Below, one piece after another: positions 35,940 through 45,249 of a stretch of DNA of 64,000 bases (positions within the stretch are counted from its first letter, which is position 1; each line of letters starts with the position of its first letter). Origin of the DNA: Spinellus fusiger (lineage: Eukaryota; Mucoromycota; Mucoromycetes; Mucorales; Phycomycetaceae); contig JALLLS010000022.1 in NCBI GenBank assembly GCA_025094145.1, forward strand, positions 353,501-417,500, in the 5' to 3' direction. Position numbers and translations under genes: made by a program. The notes below the pieces were generated by a model. It was given only the letters and a program-made list of their open reading frames with translations. It searched no databases and was not told the origin of the DNA.

Positions 35940-37043
35940 ATGACTTTAGTCAATGAAAATCAGCCAACTCTTAGTCAAGAACATGAAGATAGTCCCACCA
36001 AAAGAAGAGAGCATACTATGTTCATTAGAGGTCAAATCATAGGACAATGAAAAAGACATGCTAATTATTAAAAAATTGCTTATGATCTTGACATCCCAAA
36101 CAGTACAGTGGGCAGGATCGTTCTATTGTATTTTTATTTATATATATATAAAGGCACAATTCAACTCAAAATACATACAAGAAAACCTGAAAAAGCTTCA
36201 TATAATTCAAAACTGGCTATCGTTTTGTCTATTCGCAGAAACCCTATGCAAACAATTGTATATCATTTGAAAAATATGAATGATGTAGGCGTGGATATTT
36301 GCCGTAGCATATTTTTAAAATAGATGAATGAACTCAGGTTCTTTTCATGCTCACCATTAAGAAAACCTGGTATGATACTTACTCACAAGCAAATACGATT
36401 GGAATAGTATAAAAACAAGGCTGATTGGCCAGTGGAGAGGTGGAGTAACGTCGTCTGGTCTGATGAGTCCCGTTTTACAGTTGTGGGCAATAATAAAGGG
36501 ACTAGAGTGATCAGGAAGAAAGGTGAAAGGTATGAGGAGCGTCATATTCAAAGAACATACAGGTATGGCAAGGGTTCAGTCATGGTGTAGGGTTAGTTTT
36601 TGTGTGGAGGTGTAGGACCTCTTGTACTCTTGGAGGGATCAGTTAATCAAGACAAGTATGTCAATGTACTTGCTAAATACTTTCTTCCCTGGTTTCAAAA
36701 ATTGAAAGAGAACTTTAAGAAGACCATACTCTTCCAAGAAGATGCTCCTTGCCACACAGGAACATATAGTAGATAGTACAAACAAGAGAGATGTATGATT
36801 GAAGGTTTTGATTTTTGGCCTGCACAAAGTCCAGATCTTAACCCAGTTAAGCATATCTGGGCTTATCTTGAAAAGTAGATCGAACCACGTCGAACAAGCA
36901 TAACCAATACAAAACAACCTGAACGATGCTTGTGTAGTGAATGGGAGAAGATCCTAAATGAATTTCTGGGAAATTCTGTGGATAGCATGCCAAGGAGGTG
37001 CTCCACTGTGATGAAGAATAAAGACTCTGTTACAAAGTACTGA
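35940..37043 (+). pseudogene. Decayed Tc1/mariner transposase
   Basis: Transposase remnants can be followed on the + strand through several frames and stops. The N-terminal helix-turn-helix part is at about 35940-36110 (SPTKRREHTMFIRGQIIG, then AYDLDIPNSTVGRIV). The catalytic domain is at about 36430-37043: WSNVVWSDESRF (first Asp), FQEDAPCHTG (second Asp) and FWPAQSPDLNPVKHIWAYLE (third acidic position). It ends SVTKY followed by TGA. At least five in-frame stops and two frameshifts make it inactive. Clear terminal inverted repeats were not found; weakly similar sequences lie at about 35843-35870 and 37085-37120. Confidence 0.8.
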
Positions 37044-37209
37044 GCAATATATTTTTAATGAGGATATAGACAATCATCTAAAAAACAACTGTTCCAAATC
37101 TTGTGTTATTCCATAAACCTTTTATTATGAACATCTTAGACAGATAGATATGCCTTTATTTTTCAAAAAAAAGAAAAAAGAATGAATGTTGACATGAAAG
37201 AAAAAAATT

Positions 37210-38110
37210 GATCTTCCTACAGTACGGAATCTGAATACAGATCAAATACATTCGGAGATGTTAATATTTAAGTGATGATATTCGGTGTTAATAATGCATT
37301 TAAACACAGAGAATATGTTTTTTTATTACTTGATAAAGAACTTTTCTGTGTTTTAAAATAATTTTCATGGCTTCTCTCTTCGACTAGCTTTACGGAATTT
37401 GAATACAATCGGAGATGTTATTATTTAACTAACAGTATTCGGTGTTGATAATATATTTAAACATCGAGAAATCATTTTATTTTTGAGCAAGAAAGAACAT
37501 TTTTTGTGTTTAAAACTGATTTTCAATCTGGGTTGAATGTTTTATCTCTTCATTTTACCAACGGGACTTGAATATAGATATATAATACCTACGGAGACAC
37601 AATAATTCAATTCACATTATTCGGTGTTAATTATCTATTTGAACACAGAAAAAAATATTTGTATATCACTGCAAAAATGATGAACAATTTCTGTGTTTAC
37701 AACGGGATTTCAATCGGTGTTTTATCAGTTATCACCATTTTGCATTGGAATTTGGGTACATCTCCATTTAATTCGGAGACATTATTATTCATTTCACACT
37801 ATACGGCTTCTGTAGATTATTAAAACACAAACAATGATTGCTTGTATATCACTGCAAAAATGATGAACAATTTCTGGAATTCAAATGGGATTTGAATTTA
37901 GTTTATATGATTTATCTCTTCTCACACCATGGAATTGCTATACATTCGGAGATATTAATATTGAAGCCACACTATTCGATGTTAATACTATATTAAAATA
38001 CAGTAAAACGCTATTTCATTACTTCATATAGAAATATCTTTTCTGAAGTTTAAATGAAACTTCAATCTAGTTTCTTTGATTTACATCTCCGGATTAAATT
38101 CATGTCCCGG
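37210..38110. repeat. Degenerate tandem array, five units of about 157-182 bp
   Basis: The motif CGGAGA(T/C) recurs at about 37253, 37410, 37592, 37774 and 37947, giving spacings of 157, 182, 182 and 173 bp. Each unit begins with GGAATTTGAATAC-like sequence, then ATTCGGAGATGTTAATATT, a related direct copy ATTCGGTGTTAATAAT, then TTTAAACACAGA and, 35-60 bp on, its complement TCTGTGTTTAAA, so each unit can form a hairpin. Units 3 and 4 share an identical stretch (TATATCACTGCAAAAATGAT), implying recent exchange. No coding frame is conserved. Confidence 0.85.
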
Positions 38111-38820
38111 ACAATTTTTCATTCAATTCTTTGTCTTTGTCTTTGATTTTTTTATGTTTTTTTTGTTTATGCTTCTATTATTGCCTGTTGTTTCTGTTAC
38201 GTCATGCCAACTCCACCCACTGTAAAAGCGGATATTAATAAAGAATACTTACACCTTAGAGGAGAAAACAGACACTGATGAGCAAACAGCTACTGAACAA
38301 GAAACCAGTGTCGAGTAAGCAGTTATTAATATGCAAGCAACTGCTACTGAGAGAATGAACACTACTGTGCCCATTGGCAGTTAATTTTTGTTGACATTTC
38401 TTTCTCTCCCTTGACTATTATTTCTTTTTCTTTTGCACCCGTTTCTCTCATTTTCAGAGAAAGAGACACTGTTGGCTAAATGTATTTATAGTTTATTTTC
38501 TGGTTCTACATGGACACTCTTCTTTCGCCAGACTCCCCATGGCAACACTGCTCAGTGTGACATATGTCTGTTGCTAAAGATCTAATTTCATTAAATTCTT
38601 ACAAAGAAAAAGAAGAAGAAACACTAGTGGTGAATCACTTGGCCCATAAAAGTCCTACAAGCCTTGTAAAAGAAAAGAAAAAGAATAATGTGTTGATAAA
38701 GTCATACGCAACACCATTCTGTATGAGCACAATGTCAATGGCCTCAGCCAAATAGAAATTGCCACTGTAGCTGGTAAAGTGATCCTCAATAAGCAACCAC
38801 TTTCTTCTTTCTTTCAGATG
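38111..38820. other. Spacer with weak coding-like fragments
   Basis: T-rich stretch followed by a segment (38210-38370) that reads as a short, stop-interrupted acidic/Thr-rich peptide beginning MPTPPTVKADINKEY. No supported gene. It may be part of a mobile-element relic. Confidence 0.35.
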
Positions 38821-38890
38821 CAGATTTCCTTTCTTAGACTTATACTTTATCTTAATAGTGTTATAACTTTATGAATTTGTAATAGAGCCG
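38821..38890. repeat. Left fragment of a dispersed repeat interrupted by an insertion
   Basis: The stretch from GCAGATTTCCTTTCTTAGAC to the GTAATAGAGCC region resembles 61250-61335 (TGCAGATTCTC ... TTTATGAACTCATTAGATATAAGCATAGAGCC) and 58615-58675. The similarity resumes near 39282 (GATTCATTAGATAAAAACATAAGA), so about 390 bp appear inserted. Confidence 0.45.
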
Positions 38891-39275
38891 AGGCTATAGT
38901 GTGGATTGTCGACATCTTACATGCATTGACGGTGTTGGACGTGCATGAGATGTAAGTAGTTATAGTTAACAACACAAGGAGACAGTGTATAAAAACCACA
39001 CAATCAAAACATCAATAAAACAATCAACCTTAATTTTGTTTGTTAATGTTAAGTATCGTTGGGACTTTTGAGACAAGCAAGGATTGCTTAAAAGAACAGT
39101 TGCCTAGTTACCCGTTGTGATCAAATTGTGTGCTGTGTTCCTGCTCCCATACCCCTTGAATTTCCTTAAACTGGCCTTTATGCCAAAACGCTATTTCGTC
39201 GTTCCTACTAGAGACCGAATATCAATACACTGTTCTCTTTAGTAGTTCTTTTGATAACCGCAGTGCTCTTTATTA
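38891..39275. mobile_element. Possible solo LTR nested in a dispersed repeat
   Basis: The segment interrupts a dispersed repeat. Its left part contains TGTCGACATCTTACATGC, an imperfect inverted repeat (TTACATGCA ... TGCATGAGATGTAA), a TATA box (GTGTATAAAAACC at about 38978) and AATAAA signals about 35 bp downstream, as in the U3/R part of a Ty3-type LTR. I could not fix the ends or a target-site duplication. Confidence 0.35.
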
Positions 39276-40240
39276 CAGATTCATTAGATAAAAACATAAG
39301 ACTCTCAATGAATAAAGATGGTAGTGTTGATAATAGATAGCAGTGGTTTTTATTGTAAGGTTGCTTAGTAACCACTGTTATTCTTTGGCATTAACAACAG
39401 TCTGACATCTCCGCCCTATGCTGGCAATGAGGATATCTGTCACTTCTTTTAGATATTTTGCCCCATTCCAGCATCAGGGCAGTCCCTAACTATTGTTTGG
39501 TAGAATGTAGCTTTCTGTCCTTCTAATTGTACTTTTTAAGTGAGTCCACATATGCTCCACTGGATTGAGATCAATATTGAAACAGCCAGTAAAAAGCAAC
39601 TACTATACCATTTACTGCTCTTTGATTGAGTTGCCTTATGTGTATAGGGTCTAGCATTGTTCATCTGTAGGCAGTAACTGACTCCAGGGTTTAGAAGAGA
39701 GAGAGATTTGAGTTTATGGAATTAGACATCTCCCAAGACATCAATGCACTTGTTGGAGTATTCTATCCTTCACTACAATCCATCTCTCAACACTCTCCCT
39801 ACGGAACTGAATGAATAGAAGCCTATTTCATCAAGGTACCTCTTCAGAGTCTTATCTGTCACCTTGATGGCTACTTTGGTCTGATGTGGGTTGCTCATTA
39901 CTGTTCCTTTCAACCACCGGAGGGTCCTGGAGTCTAACTTTCTCTTACAGACACTCTTGGGAGAGGGTACCATCAAGACTATTTGAAATGCTTAATGGTG
40001 CTCCTTACAGTGGAAGTAGGCGCATTGAACCTATGAGATGCCTTGGCCTGGGTAGAGTTCAGGTTCAGCACCTGGTGGTGGATGACTAAACATATTTCAA
40101 TGCTATGTCTTTTCTATACATCTTGGGGGTTTCTGAAGAAGTAGTTAATGGTATTGAATGGTATAGCCATTATTAAAAAAAAAGGTAGTATTAAGAGAAG
40201 AGAAAAGATGGTATATGTTATTTCCTTAGTATATAAATAG
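39276..40240 (-). pseudogene. Second Tc1/mariner relic (minus strand)
   Basis: Read on the minus strand, 39773-39976 gives an HTH-like N-terminal part (KRKLDSRTLRWLKG, KVTDKTLKRYLDEIGFYSF). About 39380-39600 gives the C-terminal end of a Tc1 transposase (IDLNPVEHMWTHLKSTIRRT, then ILIASIGRRCQTVVNAKE). Stops and frameshifts separate these. An inverted motif (AGTGGTT ... AACCACT) at about 39341-39377 could be the remains of a terminal repeat. It belongs to the same repeat family as copies near 58.7 kb and 61.1-61.5 kb. Confidence 0.65.
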
Positions 40241-40499
40241 CTTAGTATTTGAAAGAGAGAGAGAGAAGCGGTTAATTATTGAGGGTCATTTTATATTCTT
40301 TATTAATATGCTAGAAATCCTCTATATGCTTTTGAAAAAGATTGATCTTTTAATTGGTTATTCAGACAGGTAAAATAATAAGACTGAACAAAGGCAAGAT
40401 TATTATTGAGTGAAGAAAGGTTCCTGATTTATATTTTTTGTGTGTGCCTATCTTTCAGTGGCCTCTATCTTAGGGTTGGTTCAATGGATAAGTACAGTG

Positions 40500-41560
40500 G
40501 GGTAGCAAAAAAATTGGCAATTTTAAAAAAAATCGATAGATTTCATATTATCAATATAGTGTTTTTCATGTATCAAAAAGAATACAACGTATTTTCTACT
40601 TTAATAAAGCTCATATTATGTTAAAAATAGGCTTTAGAATACTTATATGTAATTCATTTTTACATTTGCTTATAAAAAACTATTACAAATGTAGCTTTAA
40701 TAATGGGTACTCCCACCCTTGTTCTTGATGACTTTTTGCATTCGTGCTGGCATTGTCTCAATCAAAGAATTCCATGTTTTTGGCTCAAGAGAACCCCAGG
40801 CTTCTTGTATAATAGTTTTGAACCTGTCTGTATTGACAGTACCATTGCATCTCTCTTGGAATTTGTCTTTCATTTGCATCCAAAGGTTCTCAATGGGGTT
40901 CAGATAGGGTGATTGAACAGGCCACTCCACACTATCAATTTCTATCTATCTTTTCCAATCACTTGCTACAATAATTTTGTGAGTGGGTGCTCCATCTTCC
41001 ATCAATATTAGGTGGCACTCTAGACCCCAGAAACGTAGTAATGACTCTTCATAGACTTTCTTGACAAAATCAATAGCCTTTCGTTCATCCTTCTCAAGCA
41101 TTACTAGTTCTGACTTTTCACCATAACGAATGGCACCCCAAACCATAACTGAGAATCTTTCGCTTTTGAATGTGGGATCAAGACAATCTTTTTTGTAAGC
41201 TTCTCCATCCTTACGCCAAACGTGAACCACTCGACTGTTCTTGCCAATTTCGAAACTATTTTCGTCGGTCCATATAACTTTTTTCCACATGTCAATGGTC
41301 CAGTGGAGATGTTCTTTGGCAAACTTGAGTCTTCTTTCTTGATGTGTTTCATTCCAAAAAAGGTTTCTTTTTTGCCACTCGGCTAAATATACCCTCTTCA
41401 TGCAGTACATATCTAACAGTGTGCTTGCTGCATTCTTTGGGTATTGCTGCAACTATCTCACTTAAAGTCAATGGTCTATTCTTGCCAATAAAGTTCAGAA
41501 GGTGTCGTATTCCTCTTTCATTGAATATTTTGGGTCTTCCCGAACCTCCTTGGCGTTTGG
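40500..41560 (-). repeat. Interior of the Tc1/mariner element
   Basis: The span between the terminal repeats is almost filled by the transposase gene; about 170 bp of non-coding sequence lie between the transposase stop near 40697 and the left terminal repeat. Confidence 0.5.
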
Positions 41561-41700
41561 TAGCTCCTCTTGTCTTGTTGATTTAGAACATTGTAGATTG
41601 TTCGCAGCTTTACTCAAGTTCCTTCATCTATTTCTTTTAATTTCATATCTTCTTGTCGAAAATTAACAATGGTAAGTTTTTGATCGTCTGTTATTTGCAT
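40697..41700 (-). pseudogene. Tc1/mariner transposase with in-frame stop and frameshifts
   Basis: The ATG at 41700 starts MQITDDQKLTIVNFRQEDMK. After an early stop and frameshift the HTH linker continues in another frame (GGSGRPKIFNERGIRHLLNF). 40946-41452 is a clean 168-codon frame with the catalytic Asp in KVIWTDENSFEIG and the second Asp in LILMEDGAPTHK. A single TAG at 40946-40948 separates it from the in-frame C-terminal part (WPVQSPYLNPIENLWMQMKD, the Glu of the DD34E triad, ending NKGGSTHY). All three catalytic residues are present. This copy cannot make full-length protein, but the damage is small, which suggests recent activity. Confidence 0.85.
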
Positions 41701-41829
41701 AGTAATTAAATATGAATGTAGTTTTAATAAGAAAGGAAGAAAACTGCTACAGGTGTCTCATATAAGATATGAAATATATCGGATCTCTAAAAAAAATGCC
41801 AATTTTTTGTCTCCCTACTGTACACCAGG

Positions 41830-43061
41830 GATCGGCTCTTTCGTGTAATCAATATTACCCCAAAAGAGTAAAAATACAAATCGCAAAACTCAACATAAGT
41901 AACATCCATCCATCAGCAACAATCCCTATCCACCCACATAGTACACAGTACACATTGGATACACCAACTAAGGATCCTGGCCAACCACCAACCATCAAGC
42001 AACCTCCTGTACCAGCACCTGTCAGACCCTTTGTGTCTGAGGCCACCACTGCTACCACCATTCCTAACTCAGACAGCAGAAAACCCAAACTACTTACCAA
42101 ACGCACTCGTGCAAATACTTACGAGTATCAAATGACTGAGGTAGAAAAGTCTGATACCTTCACCCAGCAGATGATGGCATTTCTGTCAGATATTCAGAGA
42201 CAAATGGCAACAATTGGACTCCGCATCCAGGAATTGGAAGCACAAGTCAAGGTCAAGGATGACCTTATTACATCTCTCCAGGCTCAGATCAATGCCAAGA
42301 GTGCAGATAATGCACCCAAATCACCTCCCGCCCCTACTCCCACACCCATCCCCACAGTGAAACCCACAGATGCCATAGAAAAGGCTACTGTCACTTATGC
42401 CAACATGGCTAAAAAGAACGCCTCCCCACCAAAGAAGACAGCAAAGGCCAGAGCAGTGCTTAGAGCACAAACAGTTCGGGCCTTACAAGAGCCTACCGGG
42501 CCCTCAGTATACGACTTTGTATACTTGCCCTGTCGCCGCTACCTCAAGTACGGCCAGATCCGCAAGATGTTGGGATCACTGAAGATCCAACAGTCACGGA
42601 TCATAGACATCCACTTCCCAGCAAGGGGCACAATTGCACTGCTTGTACACGGTAGCTTCAAGCAAGAACTCGAGGAGAAACTCGAGAAATCAAAGATCAA
42701 GCCACAGGCAAGCTTTGATCCAGTAGCTGTAATGGTGATTGCAGACCCTAAGCTCCAGCAGGAGTCAGATAGCACCAAGGCTGCAATGGCCCAAGAACTC
42801 TTTGAGCAACGAGTGTCCAACACCTGTCTTCGTGGCCCCATTCATTTAGGGTACAGCATTGCTCGCCACTTTGGCTCAAGCATTGTCACACCCCGTCTAT
42901 CCACCATTGCCTTTGAGAAGCTCTTGGCAGACCTCAAGGCCAAGGCCACAGTCACCAGCCCTCCCGCCACCCTTGAAAAAGAAGCCCTCCAGGCATTTGG
43001 GTCTGACTCAGCCATGGAAGGAGTCGAGGGAAACAATCAACACACCCAACAAGACTTGTAA
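41830..43061 (+). CDS. LINE-type ORF1 (gag-like) protein, 5' end uncertain
   Basis: Open frame of about 410 codons that starts beside the Tc1 element; upstream codons (41769-41820) lie in the Tc1 terminal repeat and are not original. Nearest convincing ATG inside is 42132 (MTEVEKSDTF). The product has a Pro/Thr-rich N-terminal third, a coiled coil (about 42150-42290; RIQELEAQVKVKDDLITSLQ), a Pro-rich linker and a C-terminal alpha/beta domain (YLKYGQIRKMLGSLKIQQSR, TIALLVHGSFKQELEEKLEK). A coiled coil plus an RNA-binding-like domain is the layout of non-LTR retrotransposon ORF1. It is followed by a 3' tail that recurs at 44265. No zinc knuckle is seen. Codon use is richer in GC than the surroundings, consistent with a recently arrived mobile element. 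Confidence 0.7.
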
Positions 43062-43174
43062 ATAGACCCATCTTTGGTCTATTGAGAAGCTTGTGGGACT
43101 AGGCTCAAACTAATGTCTATGTCTGCATTGTCATTTTCTCTCATTTCTCATATTTCTCTTCATTTTTTCCCTCA

Positions 43175-43368
43175 TTTCGAGGTTTTATATACTCATATCT
43201 TCTGTTTCTTTTTTCCTTGCATTTATTCTTTCCACTTTTGTATTTGAAAGTGTTTATATGTATATCTTAATTGTTCAAAAGTTCTCATAGGATGGCTAAC
43301 ATGCCCAATGCGCGAATAGCAACCAACACCCAAAAATAAAAAATACTTTGAACTGTACATCAGGTCGC
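43175..43368 (+). repeat. LINE 3' tail, copy 1
   Basis: About 195 bp from CTCATTTCGAGGTTTTATAT to ACTTTGAACTGTACATCAG. It contains AAAAGTTCTCATAGGATGGC and CCAATGCGCGAATAGCA, both shared with copy 2, and AATAAA-like sequence near the end. Confidence 0.85.
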
Positions 43369-43866
43369 TGTTTGGGATCCAATTCTTCTACTACCGTGCA
43401 CGCGCAAAGAAAGACATCGTCTACTAAAATGGAGAATTGCTTGGTTACCACCAACACCTTCAGTTCCTTGCCAATGTGGTCACCCTTCGGCTAACAGGGA
43501 CCACCTTCTCACTTTCACATTCGTTGACCATGAACGCTCCACGTTCTTGTTCTTCTTAGTTCCTGCACCACCACAAGACGTTCATCCCATTGACTATTGT
43601 CTAAATCTTCTGTCGCGTACGGTTAAGTCTTTTGTTAAATGGCGAGATCTTTGGCCCAGTTTGTTAATACTGCTGCAAGCCATTGATCGAGCCACGTCTA
43701 CTCAAGACTTTAAGGTAGAGCCATCAGCTGGTAGCTTGCTCATTGAGGCTGCTGATAGGTGTGTTGAGCGGGAACGCCAACGCCGCCATAGAGTGCAAAG
43801 ACTCCTGCAGCAACAGACGCTGTATCCTCACTTCTCATCCGATCTCTCCTCTACCACCCATTCTTA
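43369..43866 (+). pseudogene. 5'-truncated LINE ORF2 (reverse transcriptase C-terminal end)
   Basis: The fragment keeps only the far C terminus of a LINE ORF2. It has a WRIAWLPPTPSVPCQCGHPSA-like zinc-finger end (tryptophan, CxC, then HLL) at about 43425-43510, followed, after frame changes, by the frame 43547-43866 with WRDLWPSLLILLQAIDRATS and an Arg-rich tail. The RT catalytic domain is absent, as expected for 5' truncation during target-primed reverse transcription. It is followed by a 3' tail homologous to copy 1. Confidence 0.65.
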
Positions 43867-44065
43867 ACCCGTTTAGCAAAGCCAGAAGCTGCTAGTGTAG
43901 TTGCTGTAGTTGTGTCCTCAGGATTGTCCGAGTTGCTCTAAGTATCCCTTGTTGGATTTCGAATCGCCACAGGATGACGGTTATCTTTTTGGTGTTCTGG
44001 TTTCCTTGATGACTTTATGGCCTTTTGGATGTCTATTCATAATTCTCATTTTTCATCATTTTTCC

Positions 44066-44265
44066 CTCATTGAGGTTTTATATTCTCTTTTCTGTCTGTT
44101 TCCCATTCATTTGCATTATTTTTTTCACTTTCGTATTTGAAGTGTTTTAATGTTTATTCTTATTTATTCTTCAAAAGTTCTCATAGGGTGGCTAATATGT
44201 CCAATGCGCAAATAGCACCCCACATCCAACACTAAAAATAAATACTTTGAACTTTATGTCAGAGA
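44066..44265 (+). repeat. LINE 3' tail, copy 2
   Basis: Homologous to 43175-43368: CTCATTGAGGTTTTATATTC, AAAAGTTCTCATAGGGTGGC, CCAATGCGCAAATAGCA and ACTTTGAACTTTATGTCAG in the same order and spacing. Confidence 0.85.
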
Positions 44266-45249
44266 TTGAATACTTCTTCATTTGCAATACTTTTCTTTCA
44301 CCCTTTTCTATTTTATCACCATATCTTTCTCCGTCCCTGTAAACTGTAAGTTACATACATTCTCTAGACTCCGTTATCTATCTTTCTGAATTAGCAGAAA
44401 GACCCTTTCGTTGAGTACATCGCAACAATCTCATCTTTTGTGTGTGATATTTGTGTTTATAGTCTCATTCTAAATGCCTCTTGGATCTGTCCCTGTCTAT
44501 AATTACAATTGCTTGGTTATCATAGGTAATTTCTGACTGTGAATGGTTAAGCTGACTGTTCCTGATATCTGTAAAGGTCATTCTGACACCTCGCACTCAT
44601 TTATTCACTCATCACATTTCATATACTTGTGTTTGAGAAGCAGAGACAGGGAAGTGTAGTGGGTATAATATATAAATATATATGTAATTGTAATTGTAAT
44701 GGTATATTCTTCTATTGTCTATGTTTTATATCTTATTATCATTGTATTATGCAGACATAGCATAAGAAGAAAAAAATAGGTCCTTAGACCACAGAAAAGC
44801 GTCACTATTTTCAATGGGGGTCTTTATAATATTATTATGTTGTATATCTTGACTCTTATCTTGTCTCATTCTACTTTCTCCAAATATTCTCCAATAGTTG
44901 TTTTTTAAATAAATAAATAAATAAAGACTTGTACACATTCGATCATCCCACAACCCGGTTTTACTGTGTCTGGTGTTGTTTATATAAATATATAAAAGTA
45001 ATAGGATGAATTCCCTGTATCTCCAAGAAATTATTAATGTAGATGAAATATATATATATATATATATATATGTCTTTGAACTACTCTGTCACTAGATAGA
45101 AGAAGAAAAATAGTTTGTATCTTTGAAAATATAAATATAAATATATAAATATATGATCAAAACACACCTTAGCAATAGACTTTTCTTGGTCTGTGTTTAC
45201 TGGAGGGCATCGGCTAGGGAAATGTCTTGCATTGGGTATTTCTATCCAA
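44266..45249. other. Intergenic region, no gene seen
   Basis: About 1 kb of AT-rich sequence downstream of the LRR gene. An (AT)n run is at about 45049-45071 and AAATATAA repeats at about 45125-45150. A frame coding ETLSDWIEIPNARHF (45081-45250, minus) directly follows the LRR stop in another phase and could be an unrecognised last exon. Confidence 0.45.

Larger units (their letters stand above)
40495..41820 (-). mobile_element. Structurally complete Tc1/mariner element
   Basis: 1326-bp element flanked by TA on both sides (40493-40494 and 41821-41822), the expected target duplication. Terminal inverted repeats of roughly 55 bp are visible: the left end starts CAGTGGGGTAGC, the right end (complement) CAGTAGGGAGAC. 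Both continue through AAAAATTGGCA(A)TTTT, an A-rich run and a TTTCATAT block. It encodes one transposase on the minus strand. The element lies directly beside the LINE ORF1 region. Confidence 0.9.

Noticed and set aside
37210..38110. CRISPR-like interpretation of the repeat array
   Set aside because: Repeat units are far longer than CRISPR repeats, spacers are not regular, and the host is eukaryotic.
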